Below, piece by piece: positions 46,401-54,182 of a stretch of 64,000 nucleotides of DNA. This stretch comes from Plantibacter sp. ME-Dv--P-122b (GTDB lineage: Bacteria; Actinomycetota; Actinomycetes; Actinomycetales; Microbacteriaceae). The position numbers and the translations under genes were made by a program. Location of the stretch: contig NZ_JARVSC010000012.1 of the NCBI RefSeq assembly GCF_030209375.1, positions 1-64,000 of the forward strand, given 5' to 3'. Under the pieces are notes generated by a model. That model worked only from the letters and a program-made list of their open reading frames with translations, did no database searches and had not been told where the DNA came from. Each line of letters begins with the position of its first letter. Position 1 is the stretch's first letter.

Positions 46401-47192
46401 GTCCTCGAGCACGCCTCGAACCGCCCGAAGGAATCCTTGATGGTCGTGACGGCGAGCGACAAGCACGCGGTCCGGGTCCAGCAGGCCGTCCTCGCAGCGT
46501 TCTCCCGCCGTGCCGACCTCTCCGACTTCCTCCTCCGCGAGCGGGCGGAACCGTTCACCGTCCTGACGCTCGAGCAGTCCGTGGCCGAGAGCCGCGACCG
46601 CGTCATCTTCTCGATCGGATACGGCCTGACGCCGCACGGACGTGTCCTGTCCGACTTCGGAGCATTGGGCCAGCCCGGCGGCGACCGACTGCTCGCGGTC
46701 GGCATGACGCGCGCACGGCGGTCCATGGTGATCGTCTCGTGTGTCCGCCCCGAAGACCTCGACCAGAACCGGATCCAGCACGGCATCCTGGCGCTCGCAC
46801 GCATCCTCACGGACACGTCGCGTCGCGCCTCCGAGGATCAGGCGACGCACGAGGCCGAGCCGATGCTCGTCGACCTCGCGACGCGCCTGGAAACGCTCGG
46901 GATGCGGGTCGACATGGGGTACCGGGGCAAGCTCGCCCTGGTCGCCTCGTGGGGTGGCCGAGCCGTGGTCGTCGAGTGCGACGAGGAGCTGGGTGACGCG
47001 AGCCTCCGGGAGTCGCTGCGGCTCCGTCCCGACGTCCTGCGCCGTCTCGGCTGGCACTACGTCCGCGTGCACAGTTTCGACCTCTTCGCCGACGCCGAGG
47101 CGGTCGCGCAGCGCGTGGCCGGTGTGCTCGGGCTCAACACGACCGAACACCTCGACACCGCGCCGATCGCCGTGCAGGTCCCACGCCACTGA
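43455..47192 (+). CDS. Large SF1-helicase-like protein with degenerate ATPase motifs
   Basis: The 1245-residue protein keeps the layout of large COG1112/DUF4011-type superfamily 1 helicases: an N-terminal region, a P-loop position, a long helical insert, a motif II position, a second RecA-like domain and a C-terminal nuclease-like domain. The P-loop reads PGTGGTQT (312-319), with Gly316 in place of the Lys. The motif II region FDAVFLVDAGA has Ala841 in place of Glu. Motif VI-like VGMTRARRSM (about 1082) is intact. The end (AVVVECDEELG, LGWHYVRVHSFDLF) matches their endonuclease-like tail. GTG 43455 lies 6 nt after TATGGT; GTG 43491 is an alternative. A 71-codon gene follows. Confidence 0.8.
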   Translation: MWRLEKRRDDGDVTSGVEREAAEAQLREGPVAASAGVVDTALHAWRQQLSTVGGPSPLLHFVDAPTTRVELSSTHPGGLPQFISGKSTLLSNLIRDEIALRGAKRAADRITTKGIELSTVRGIDAVHLAVGLAQWTHQGEDFSAPVLLRPLAIRRYGRDYEVKLRGATTANPELVRALREQFGIVLDPDEFVALSESGGVFKPQPVIDRLRSLAAGLEWFTVQPRLLVSSFAAVGHSLLDDAAKLDHPILDAVAGDEGAVGLVRSSFTPVDAPGQDDRPPSTDTLLLDADVEQENVIAQIGAGNSLVVTTLPGTGGTQTIVNAIGVLASQHKRVLVVSPRRSTLEGIRHRLTKVGLPGLCASPSTLRRDLIQAITRNERAIPPQVGEVDDALVRLRRVLIDYRTSLQAKDPDLRVSVIDALEALSKLSKLPHPPGTLVRLDRQTLVGLAAGRSRAAEALGGAAALGEFRYGPGDSPWYGASFDTTAEAQETHDLAKRLHRKDLPQLLERAYGLIGQTQMRPFESIDELGIYLRLLADIRETLDRFQPDVFDRSLADLIVATSPRKDSAAMSSASRRRLKALAKEYLRPGAHVPDMNAALRRIQQQRTLWQRYVTTGAPPEVPLGIADVEQAYQTVAAKLELVDQPLGIADTPDRLGRLAIPSLVRTISELAAESEVLHNLQERTAILAGLREQGLGELIVDLSQRHVPRTRLADELELAWWQSMLELVLTEDRGLLGANTSVVERLESDFRLVDEAHASASGQLLASLLADTWKIGLVDHATEGMALRSLLKRDRPLRAAELEQAAPTLSRVLAPVWLVSPYEVPRIPESASFDAVFLVDAGATLLAENVDAIRRARQVVAFGDPVTQSPSPFEIRLTDQEATPEQHADIAELHRESALEQLSSVLPTLMLTRSYRAGGEDLAELVNERFYGGQIDSLPWAGSFLGHGSLSLDYVPGGLGMPDPVTGAVESVDVEVERVVELVLEHASNRPKESLMVVTASDKHAVRVQQAVLAAFSRRADLSDFLLRERAEPFTVLTLEQSVAESRDRVIFSIGYGLTPHGRVLSDFGALGQPGGDRLLAVGMTRARRSMVIVSCVRPEDLDQNRIQHGILALARILTDTSRRASEDQATHEAEPMLVDLATRLETLGMRVDMGYRGKLALVASWGGRAVVVECDEELGDASLRESLRLRPDVLRRLGWHYVRVHSFDLFADAEAVAQRVAGVLGLNTTEHLDTAPIAVQVPRH

Positions 47193-47208
47193 TGGTCGGA
47201 CACTGATC

Positions 47209-47424
47209 ATGCAGGACGATCAGGAGCCACGGATCGTCCGTCCGCGAGGATCGAGGCGGGCGATCCGCCCCGGTGCTCCCGGGACGGATCCCGCGCCGCA
47301 GCTGCCGGCCGATCCGGTCAAGGCCGCGGAGGACACCGACGCGGCCTGGGGAGGCGCCACCAAGCCCGCGGGCGGCGGCGGCAACGACGACGAGCTGCAA
47401 CGCAACGTCCCGCCCCACTGGTGA
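47209..47424 (+). CDS. Small conserved actinobacterial protein
   Basis: The 71-residue protein is Pro/Gly-rich and ends DELQRNVPPHW, a C-terminal pattern seen in small proteins of this family of bacteria. It lies 16 bp after the helicase-like gene and is probably co-transcribed. Its last codons form one arm of a terminator. No function is known. Confidence 0.65.
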   Translation: MQDDQEPRIVRPRGSRRAIRPGAPGTDPAPQLPADPVKAAEDTDAAWGGATKPAGGGGNDDELQRNVPPHW

Positions 47425-47437
47425 GTGGGACGGGACG
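47406..47437. terminator. Terminator overlapping the end of the 71-codon gene
   Basis: CGTCCCGCCCCAC (47406-47418) pairs with GTGGGACGGGACG (47425-47437) with one mismatch and a 6-nt loop. The left arm encodes the conserved VPPHW end. It lies between convergent genes. Confidence 0.75.
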
Positions 47438-47460
47438 TCGATGGTGCTGAACGAGCCGGA

Positions 47461-47907
47461 CTAGCGGCCGTCGGTCGTGTCGTCGCGTGCGGGCGGCAGC
47501 GGTGAGCTCGTGCCCGTCTTCAGGACGTCGCGGATCTCGGTGAGGAGCGACAGCTCGCTCGGTGCTGCGGCCTCGTCGGCGATCGTCGGCTTCGTGGTGA
47601 CGCGCTTGAAGTGGTTCATCGGCAGCACGATGACGAAGTAGACCACGGCGGCTACCAACAGGAACTGGATGGTCGCGCCGATGAACGCGCCGAAGTGGAT
47701 GACGGCAGGGTCGCCGTCGACCGTCGGGATGGAGACGTTGAACGCGTCGTTCAGGCTCTCCGCGCGGAAGAGCGCCCCGAGCAGCGGGTTGAAGATGTTC
47801 TCGACGAGCGAGTTGACGATGGCGGTGAATGCGGCCCCGATCACGACGGCCACGGCCAGGTCGATCACGTTGCCGCGGAGGATGAACTCCTTGAAGCCTT
47901 TGAGCAT
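47461..47907 (-). CDS. mscL: Large-conductance mechanosensitive channel MscL
   Basis: The 148-residue channel subunit starts MLKGFKEFILRGNVIDLAV, with two membrane helices (about 15-45 and 75-100) and a cytoplasmic C-terminal helix SELSLLTEIRDVL. It opens under membrane tension to release solutes on osmotic down-shock. AGGGAGA precedes the ATG. It is last in the cyclo-ligase/FmdB/mscL run. Confidence 0.95.
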   Translation of the reverse strand: MLKGFKEFILRGNVIDLAVAVVIGAAFTAIVNSLVENIFNPLLGALFRAESLNDAFNVSIPTVDGDPAVIHFGAFIGATIQFLLVAAVVYFVIVLPMNHFKRVTTKPTIADEAAAPSELSLLTEIRDVLKTGTSSPLPPARDDTTDGR

Positions 47908-47958
47908 GGGGTCTCCCTGAGGATCGGGGATGGGCAGGACCCTGGCTACGCTACCGGG

Positions 47959-48297
47959 TTACGACGCGGCGCTCCCAGCGGAGGCCGGTGTGGCGCTGGA
48001 GCCGGAGCTGGAGGAGCCGCCCGAGGAGGATCCGCCCTTGGTGTCCGAGGAAGACGAGCTCGACGACCCCTCCGAGGACTTCGAGGAGGCCGGGATCGAG
48101 CTCGAGCCCTTGCCGGCACCGGCGCGGGAGTCCGTGCGGTAGAAGCCGGAGCCGTTGAACGTGACACCGACCGCGCTGAACAGCTTGCGCAGCTTGCCGG
48201 AGCACGCCGGGCACTCGGTGAGGGAGTCGTCGGTGAAGGACTGCTGGACGTCGAAGGCGTTGCCGCACTCGGTGCAACGGTAGGCGTAGGTGGGCAC
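47959..48297 (-). CDS. FmdB-family zinc-ribbon protein
   Basis: The 112-residue protein has an N-terminal FmdB zinc ribbon with ligands Cys8, Cys11, Cys29 and Cys32 (YRCTECG and CPACSG), followed by a Ser/Gly/Ala-rich disordered tail of about 50 residues. The family is a putative regulator without a settled role. GTG 48297 has AGGAGA upstream. It lies between the cyclo-ligase and mscL genes, a common actinobacterial order. Confidence 0.9.
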   Translation of the reverse strand: MPTYAYRCTECGNAFDVQQSFTDDSLTECPACSGKLRKLFSAVGVTFNGSGFYRTDSRAGAGKGSSSIPASSKSSEGSSSSSSSDTKGGSSSGGSSSSGSSATPASAGSAAS

Positions 48298-48329
48298 GGG
48301 GTCTCCTGGGATGTGGTGGGTCGGCGCGC

Positions 48330-48929
48330 TCAGCGGCGCGGTCTGACCTGGTCGAAGTCGAGGATGCGGCTCGGGGTGACGGCACCGCCGACGGGTTCGT
48401 CGTGGATCTCGCTCGGGACCTCGTCGAGGATCTCGGTGTCGTACAGCACGGCGTAGACGGGAGGGCAGCGCTCCATCGAGCCGAGCGTCTTGTCGAAGTA
48501 CCCGCGACCCCAGCCCATGCGCATACCGTGTGCGTCGACGGCGGCCGCGGGGACGAGGATGAGGTCGACGTCGTTGATCGCGATGGGACCGAGCGTGGTG
48601 CCCACGACCTCGGGCGTGCCGGCGAAGCCCACCGTCTCGATACCCTCCTCGCCGATCGTCCAGTCGAGGAGCCCGTCGGTGCGGGTGATGGGGAACAGGA
48701 TGCGGATGCCCGCCTCCTGCGCCCACTGGAGGAAGGGACGGGTGTCGGGCTCGCTCGGGGAGGAGAGGTAGCAGGCGATGGAGGTCGCGCCGGAGCGGGA
48801 GACGAGGGCTCGGAGGTTGTCCGTCAGGCCGCTGGTCGAGCGCTCCTTCTCCAGGGACGTGAGCAGCTCCCGCCGCTCACGGAGCTCGGCGCGCAGCGCT
48901 CGTTTCTCGTGTTCGGCGGGGCTCGTCAT
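48330..48929 (-). CDS. 5-formyltetrahydrofolate cyclo-ligase
   Basis: The 199-residue enzyme converts 5-formyl-THF to 5,10-methenyl-THF using ATP. The N-terminal KRALRAELRERR, the substrate region ILVPAAAVDAHGMRMGWGRGYFDK and the C-terminal VGGAVTPSRILD match the family. ATG 48929 follows TAGAAT (48942-48937, minus strand) by 7 nt, so it is preferred over the in-frame ATG at 48938, which lies within the promoter. It is divergent from galU. Confidence 0.93.
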   Translation of the reverse strand: MTSPAEHEKRALRAELRERRELLTSLEKERSTSGLTDNLRALVSRSGATSIACYLSSPSEPDTRPFLQWAQEAGIRILFPITRTDGLLDWTIGEEGIETVGFAGTPEVVGTTLGPIAINDVDLILVPAAAVDAHGMRMGWGRGYFDKTLGSMERCPPVYAVLYDTEILDEVPSEIHDEPVGGAVTPSRILDFDQVRPRR

Positions 48930-48936
48930 GCGACCC

Positions 48937-48942
48937 ATTCTA
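48937..48942 (-). promoter_or_regulatory. Leaderless-type -10 box of the cyclo-ligase gene
   Basis: TAGAAT on the minus strand is followed by 7 nt and the ATG at 48929. It decides between two in-frame ATGs. Confidence 0.5.
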
Positions 48943-49069
48943 AACGGCTCGTCGTCGCGCTCGGCTCGTTGCCCGCCGTCATACCCGACATCCGCCGCCT
49001 CGTCCAGGGGTTCAGGGGATTTCACCCTCGATCGAGGGGGTATTCGACGACTTCCCCGGCTCCACACGA

Positions 49070-49075
49070 TAGGTT
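49070..49075 (+). promoter_or_regulatory. Leaderless-type -10 box of galU
   Basis: TAGGTT is followed by 7 nt and the ATG at 49083. There is no ribosome-binding site. Confidence 0.5.
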
Positions 49076-49082
49076 TTCCCTC

Positions 49083-49976
49083 ATGACCACTCGTGTTACC
49101 AAAGCAGTCATCCCCGCAGCGGGTCTCGGTACCCGGTTCCTTCCGGCAACGAAGGCCCTGCCGAAGGAGATGCTCCCCGTCGTCGACAAGCCGGCCATCC
49201 AGTACGTCGTCGAGGAGGCCGTCAGCGCCGGGCTCGCCGATGTGCTCATGATCATCGGCCGCAACAAGAACGCCCTCGCGAACCACTTCGACCGCGTGAC
49301 CGAGCTCGAGCTCAACCTCGCGAAGAAGGGCGACACCCAGCGCCTCGAGAAGGTCAACGAGTCGAGTGAGCTCGCCGACATCCACTTCCTGCGCCAGGGT
49401 GACCCGAAGGGCCTCGGCCATGCCGTCCTGCGGGCCAAGCGCCACGTCGGCCACGAGCCCTTCGCCGTGCTCCTCGGCGACGACCTGATCGACGCCCGCG
49501 ACGTCCTCCTCGAGCGCATGCTCGACGAGCAGGACAAGCGGAACGCGACGATCATCGCCCTCATGGAGGTCGACCCCGATTCGATCCACATGTACGGTGC
49601 AGCAGCCGTGGAAGCGACCGACGACGCCGACGTCGTGCGGGTGACCGGCCTCGTCGAGAAGCCCGCGAAGGAGGACGCCCCGTCCAACCTCGCCATCATC
49701 GGCCGCTACGTGCTGAAGCCCGAGGTGTTCGAGATCCTCGAGCGCACCGAACCGGGCAAGGGCGGCGAGATCCAACTGACCGACGCGCTCCAGGAGATGG
49801 CAGCCGACGTCGAGGGCACGGGCGGCGTCTACGGCGTCATCTTCCGCGGCCGTCGCTACGACACGGGCGACCGTCTGGACTACATCAAGGCGATCGTGCA
49901 GCTCGCGGTCGACCGCGAGGATCTCGGTCCCGAGCTGCGTCCGTGGCTCAAGGACTTCGCCGGGGACCTCGACTGA
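49083..49976 (+). CDS. galU: UTP-glucose-1-phosphate uridylyltransferase GalU
   Basis: The 297-residue enzyme makes UDP-glucose. It has the nucleotidyltransferase motif IPAAGLGTRFLPATKALPKEM (residues about 10-30), VVDKPAIQYVVEEA, the metal Asp in LLGDD and the C-terminal RYDTGDRLDYIKA. The long upstream open frame is not coding, since it would read through the divergent cyclo-ligase gene. A strong hairpin follows. Confidence 0.95.
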   Translation: MTTRVTKAVIPAAGLGTRFLPATKALPKEMLPVVDKPAIQYVVEEAVSAGLADVLMIIGRNKNALANHFDRVTELELNLAKKGDTQRLEKVNESSELADIHFLRQGDPKGLGHAVLRAKRHVGHEPFAVLLGDDLIDARDVLLERMLDEQDKRNATIIALMEVDPDSIHMYGAAAVEATDDADVVRVTGLVEKPAKEDAPSNLAIIGRYVLKPEVFEILERTEPGKGGEIQLTDALQEMAADVEGTGGVYGVIFRGRRYDTGDRLDYIKAIVQLAVDREDLGPELRPWLKDFAGDLD

Positions 49977-49996
49977 GTCCACCCGACGACACACGA

Positions 49997-50033
49997 CGCG
50001 CCCCGGGTCCGCAGCAGCGGATCTCGGGGCGCG
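49997..50033 (+). terminator. galU terminator
   Basis: CGCGCCCCG (49997-50005) and CGGGGCGCG (50025-50033) form the outer stem, with TCCG/CGGA pairing inside. Confidence 0.75.
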
Positions 50034-50111
50034 ATGCTGTCGGCGACGTGGTGTCGGTGCATCGGTGAGCGCTCCACTAGGCTCACCACAGAACGCGAGA
50101 GGGGTGGCACG

Positions 50112-50765
50112 GTGGCGCAGGTCGTACCCGTTCTGAGCAGTGGGCGAGTGAGCATCCGGCCCATCAAGGTCCGTGACGCGAGGCCGCTCGAGCGCGAGCT
50201 GGCGGAGAACCGAGCCTGGTTGCGCCGCTGGGAGGCGACGAGCCCCTACGGCCCGGTCCCGGCCGACAGCCGTGCGGCGATCCGGTCGTTGCAGAACCAC
50301 GCGCGCTCGGGCGCCGGCCTCCCGTTCGTCATCGAGGTCGACGGGGAGTTCGCCGGCCAGCTCAACGTCTCCGGCATCACCTACGGTTCCCTGGCCTCGG
50401 CGTCGATCGGCTACTGGGTCTCCCAGCGGTTCGCGGGGCTCGGCGCCACGCCGATCGCGACCGCCCTGGCCACCGACCACTGCTTCACCGCCCTGCAGCT
50501 CCATCGTCTGGAGATCTGCATCCGGCCCGAGAACGCTCCGAGCCTGCGGGTCGTCGAGAAGCTCGGGTTCCGGTACGAGGGACTGCGGCGCCGCTTCATC
50601 CACATCGACGGCGACTGGCGCGACCACTTCTGTTTCGGCCTCGTCCGCGAGGAGGTCCCGGGCGGCGTCCTGAACCGGTGGTTGGACGGCCAGGTGCCGA
50701 AGGACGCGTGCGTGATCCCCGAGGCGGACCGTCTCGCGGCCGCGTCGCCGTTCCCCACCCGCTGA
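50112..50765 (+). CDS. RimJ-type GNAT N-acetyltransferase
   Basis: The 217-residue protein has the GNAT fold of the RimJ/RimL group: SIRPIKVRDARPLE, the acetyl-CoA loop region and the ENAPSLRVVEKLGFRYEG motif. RimJ acetylates protein N-termini in E. coli; the substrate here is not known. It sits between galU and a SepX/GlpR-like gene, an order also found in mycobacteria. GTG 50112 follows a purine-rich GAGAGGGG; a TAGGCT -10 box is at 50080-50085. Confidence 0.88.
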   Translation: MAQVVPVLSSGRVSIRPIKVRDARPLERELAENRAWLRRWEATSPYGPVPADSRAAIRSLQNHARSGAGLPFVIEVDGEFAGQLNVSGITYGSLASASIGYWVSQRFAGLGATPIATALATDHCFTALQLHRLEICIRPENAPSLRVVEKLGFRYEGLRRRFIHIDGDWRDHFCFGLVREEVPGGVLNRWLDGQVPKDACVIPEADRLAAASPFPTR

Positions 50766-50849
50766 CCCGGTAGCCGTTTTCCCCCTCTATCCGGGGACAC
50801 ACCCGACGACTGCCCGTCTCCGGACGTTGCACCCGCTACGGTCAGGGAC

Positions 50850-51875
50850 ATGGACGGCGGATTCCTGAGCGGTGGGGTGATCATTCTGGTCGCAGCGATG
50901 CTGTGGCTGGTGTACCTGGTGCCGTCGTGGGTGCGTGACAGTCAGTTCTCCGCCAGCGAGCGCAACGCGATCCGGCTGCAGCAGACGCTCCGTGTGCTCG
51001 CCGAGACGGCTGAGGTCCCGGAGGCCGTCCGGCTCGAGGCGACATCGCGTGAGGTGGCCGCGCAGCGCAAGTTGCTCAAGCAGCTCGAGGCCAGGACGAA
51101 GGCGACCGCGGAGGCCGCGGCACGTGTCGAACTCGCCGAAGCCGACCGTATCCGTCGCGAGGAGGAGGCCAGGGCCGTTCAGGCCGAAGCCGCTGCTCGT
51201 GCCGCCGAGGACGCACGTCGCGCAGCCGCTGCCGCAGCCCGTGCCGTGCAGCGCAACGCCCGAGCGGCGAAGCTCGCGCGGAGCCGTCGTCGCTCCAGGC
51301 TGCTCGCGACCACCGTGTTGGTCGCCTCGATCATCGGCTTCTGCTCCGGCGTGACCGCGTTCCTCGCCGGTGGCGGCCTCGTCCTCGGTCTCTCGTCCAC
51401 GGTCGTCGGGCTGCTCGCCCTGTCGGCCCTCTCCCGGATGTCGCGTATCGCCCACCGCGCCGTCGCGCCGGTACCGGCGGTCGCGGTCACCACCAGGCGT
51501 GTCGAGTCGGCGCTCTTCGAGTACAACGAGCCCGTCAAGGCGGCATCGCAGGCGCAGACCTGGACCCCGACGTCCATCCCGAAGCCGCTCCACCTCTCCG
51601 AGGGCTCGTCGGCTGCCGCTGAACTGGCGAAGGCCGACGCCTACGATCGCCTGCGCCAGGCGGCCATGCAGGAGGCCATCGCCTCCCGCGCCGAGCGTCT
51701 CGCGCCGGTCGTGCCGACGATCGTCCGTCGTCCGGAGCCCGTCGCCGCCCCGCAGCCCGAGCGCGTCGAACCGCAGCCGGCTCCGAGTCGTTTCGCCTCG
51801 ATGGGCGTCATCGACGAGGGCGAGATCGCCGCCGGCGGCTCCACCCTGCTGCAGCGTCGCCGCGCTGCGGGCTGA
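50850..51875 (+). CDS. SepX/GlpR-like division-associated membrane protein
   Basis: The 341-residue protein has an N-terminal membrane helix with the conserved LWLVYLVPSWVRD, a long Ala/Arg/Glu-rich coiled coil (about 55-150), two more membrane helices (about 150-195) and a Pro-rich disordered C-terminus. The N-terminal segment, layout and position after galU and rimJ match actinobacterial SepX (Streptomyces) and GlpR (Corynebacterium), which act in septum or pole organisation. A moeA-like glp gene, often next to it, is missing here. Assignment rests on synteny and topology. Confidence 0.7.
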   Translation: MDGGFLSGGVIILVAAMLWLVYLVPSWVRDSQFSASERNAIRLQQTLRVLAETAEVPEAVRLEATSREVAAQRKLLKQLEARTKATAEAAARVELAEADRIRREEEARAVQAEAAARAAEDARRAAAAAARAVQRNARAAKLARSRRRSRLLATTVLVASIIGFCSGVTAFLAGGGLVLGLSSTVVGLLALSALSRMSRIAHRAVAPVPAVAVTTRRVESALFEYNEPVKAASQAQTWTPTSIPKPLHLSEGSSAAAELAKADAYDRLRQAAMQEAIASRAERLAPVVPTIVRRPEPVAAPQPERVEPQPAPSRFASMGVIDEGEIAAGGSTLLQRRRAAG

Positions 51876-51988
51876 GCCTCGATCGCGCCCGTCCGGTCGT
51901 TCATGAACCGGCCACCGGCGACGGATAGACTCGTCGAGGGGGTTCGTCGCTCGGTTCTCGTCGACGCCCTGGAACGCGAAAGGTGACC

Positions 51989-52636
51989 ATGGGCGTGTGG
52001 CGGAAGAGCCGGCGGAAGCCGATGAAGCCCTACGTCGCGCCCCCTGAGGTGGCTCCGCCGCCGGTCGAGCACGCGGTCGAGGAAGGCCTCCTCATCGCGC
52101 GGTCCTGGACCGTGGTCGAGGTCACGAACTGGATCATCGAGCGTGCACTCCGCGATGGCGCGTCCTACGACGCCGAGGCGACGCAGGCGGCTGTCCGGCG
52201 CGAGCTGGGACGCATGGCTGACGAGCAGGAGGAGTACGCCGACCTCGCACGGGAGGCGCGCCAGACGGCGTTCCAGCGGCGGGGGAGTGCTCGTCACCAG
52301 CACGACTACCGCGCGGGCGACCTGAGTGCCCTGTCCCGTCGCCGTGAGGTGTACTCGGGGCTCGCCGCCGAACTCCGTCGGGTGAGCAAGGACGAGGAGT
52401 TCGTCGCGGCGATCGCGGAGTCCGCTCGTGAGCGTGCGTGGGGCGACTTGGAGCGCGCCATCCAGGCGAAGCTCGACCGGGTCCTCGACGAGCCGGTCGT
52501 CGACGAGCACTATCGGCGTGCCCGGAGCCAGCGGCTCCGCTGGTTCCGCGATCTCGACCTCGCTGCCCTCATCGCCGCCAATCCGAAGGACGGCAGCATG
52601 CCGGTCGACGACGGCCCGAACCCGTACGAGGACTAG
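51989..52636 (+). CDS. Conserved hypothetical protein, charged helical
   Basis: The 215-residue protein has a basic N-terminus with a Pro-rich stretch, no membrane segment, and mostly charged helices (RRELGRMADEQEEYADLARE, ARERAWGDLERAIQAKLDRV). ATG 51989 is favoured over GTG 51983 by AAAGG 5 nt upstream. It lies between the SepX/GlpR-like gene and tRNA-Ala. I do not recognise the family. Confidence 0.75.
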   Translation: MGVWRKSRRKPMKPYVAPPEVAPPPVEHAVEEGLLIARSWTVVEVTNWIIERALRDGASYDAEATQAAVRRELGRMADEQEEYADLAREARQTAFQRRGSARHQHDYRAGDLSALSRRREVYSGLAAELRRVSKDEEFVAAIAESARERAWGDLERAIQAKLDRVLDEPVVDEHYRRARSQRLRWFRDLDLAALIAANPKDGSMPVDDGPNPYED

Positions 52637-52687
52637 CGCGGCCGGTTCGAAACGGCTCGCCGGTTCTGCTAGCCTGGACGAGTAGTT

Positions 52688-52764
52688 GGGCCCATGGCGC
52701 AGTCCGGTAGCGCACCTCGTTCGCATCGAGGGGGTCAGGGGTTCGAATCCCCTTGGGTCCACCA
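52688..52764 (+). tRNA. tRNA-Ala (anticodon CGC)
   Basis: Acceptor stem GGGCCCA/TGGGTCC keeps the G3-U70 pair that identifies alanine tRNA. The anticodon loop TTCGCAT gives CGC for GCG codons, and CCA is encoded at 52762-52764. Confidence 0.95.
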
Positions 52765-52770
52765 GCTGCA

Positions 52771-52806
52771 ACGACAACCCCGCACCTCACGGTGCGGGGT
52801 TGTCGT
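52771..52806 (+). terminator. tRNA-Ala terminator
   Basis: ACGACAACCCCGCACC and GGTGCGGGGTTGTCGT form a perfect 16-bp stem with TCAC loop, followed by GTTT. Confidence 0.9.
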
Positions 52807-52911
52807 GTTTCCGGGTGTCGGCAACGTCCGGTCCCGTGTCGGCGGCGCCCGGCGTCCTGTACGGTCGGGAGCACGGCGCCGCTTCGGTTCCCGTGAACGG
52901 GACGAGCAGTC

Positions 52912-54087
52912 ATGCCAGCAGCATCCGAACCGACCGTGCAGCACGACGCCGTCCTCGGGGTGATCGGCACCTCGCTGAAGCCCGACGAACGACGCGTACC
53001 GATCCACCCGGCGCACTTCGAGCGCATCCCGGAGGAGTTCCGGTCCCGGATCGTCGTGGAGCACGGCTACGGTGCCCGGTTCGGCGTCTCCGACGAGGAG
53101 ATCGCGCCCTACGTCGGCTCGTTCGCGACGCGCGCCGAGGTCATCGCGCAGGCCGACGTCGTCCTCCTGCCGAAACCGCAGCTCGAGGACGTCCAGGAGC
53201 TCCGCGACGGACAGACGCTCTGGGGCTGGCCGCACTGCGTCCAGGACACCGCACTCACCCAGCTCGCGATCGACAAACGGCTCACCCTGATCGCCTTCGA
53301 GGCGATGAACCACTGGGCTGCCGACGGCAGTTTCGGGTTGCACGTCTTCCACAAGAACAACGAGCTCGCCGGCTACAGCTCGGTGATCCACGCACTCGAG
53401 CTCTGCGGGTCCACCGGCAGCTACGGCCGTCGTCTCACCGCCGTGGTCATCGGCTTCGGCGCGACCGCCCGAGGTGCCGTGACCGCACTCAACGCTCACG
53501 GCATCCACGACGTGCGCGTGCTCACCAACCGTCGGGTCGCGGCGGTCGCGGCACCCATCCACTCCGCCCGCATGATCCAGTTCGACCACGACGACGGCCC
53601 GTATCTCAGCGAGGTCATCACCGACGAGGGTCGCGTGCCGCTCGCGCCCTTCCTGGCGGAGAGCGACATCGTCGTCAACTGCACGCTGCAGGACCCCAAC
53701 GCACCGCTGCTCTACCTCCGCGAGGACGACCTCGGCGCGTTCCGGCCCGGGAGCCTCATCGTGGACGTCTCCTGCGACGAGGGGATGGCCTTCGAGTGGG
53801 CGCGCACGACCGGGTTCGACGACCCGATGTTCACCGTCGGGCGTGGGGAGATCAACTACTACGCGGTCGACCACAGTCCGTCACTCCTGTGGAACTCGTC
53901 CAGCTGGGAGAACAGCGAGGCGCTGTTGCCGTTCCTGCCCACCGTTCTAGCCGGACCGGACGCCTGGGTCGACAGCCTGACCGTCCAACGGGCTGTCGAG
54001 ATCCAGGACGGCGTCATCCGCAACCCCGCGATCACCGAGTTCCAGCACCGGTCGGCCGAGTATCCGCACGAGGTCCTGCCGGGCTGA
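52912..54087 (+). CDS. Alanine dehydrogenase-like enzyme
   Basis: The 391-residue protein belongs to the alanine dehydrogenase/transhydrogenase superfamily. The N-terminal catalytic part has GTSLKPDERRVPIHPAH, and the NAD-binding fold has VIGFGATARGAVTAL. True Ald proteins are about 370 residues and better conserved, so the family could also include N5-(carboxyethyl)ornithine synthase-type or other imino-acid dehydrogenases. The ATG has only a weak GGGACGAGC upstream. No operon partner is seen. Confidence 0.75.
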   Translation: MPAASEPTVQHDAVLGVIGTSLKPDERRVPIHPAHFERIPEEFRSRIVVEHGYGARFGVSDEEIAPYVGSFATRAEVIAQADVVLLPKPQLEDVQELRDGQTLWGWPHCVQDTALTQLAIDKRLTLIAFEAMNHWAADGSFGLHVFHKNNELAGYSSVIHALELCGSTGSYGRRLTAVVIGFGATARGAVTALNAHGIHDVRVLTNRRVAAVAAPIHSARMIQFDHDDGPYLSEVITDEGRVPLAPFLAESDIVVNCTLQDPNAPLLYLREDDLGAFRPGSLIVDVSCDEGMAFEWARTTGFDDPMFTVGRGEINYYAVDHSPSLLWNSSSWENSEALLPFLPTVLAGPDAWVDSLTVQRAVEIQDGVIRNPAITEFQHRSAEYPHEVLPG

Positions 54088-54182
54088 TCGGTACGTGGCC
54101 GACCGCCCAAGCGGTGGGGCCGCGGCGGGTCTCTCGGCGAACCTCCGACGGAGGCACCCTCGCTCAGGAGGCCTCTCGTGGG

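Noticed and set aside
50850-51875. TolA-like or secreted large exoprotein
   Set aside because: The Ala/Arg/Glu coiled coil causes such labels, but the N-terminal helix, later membrane pair and synteny fit SepX/GlpR better.
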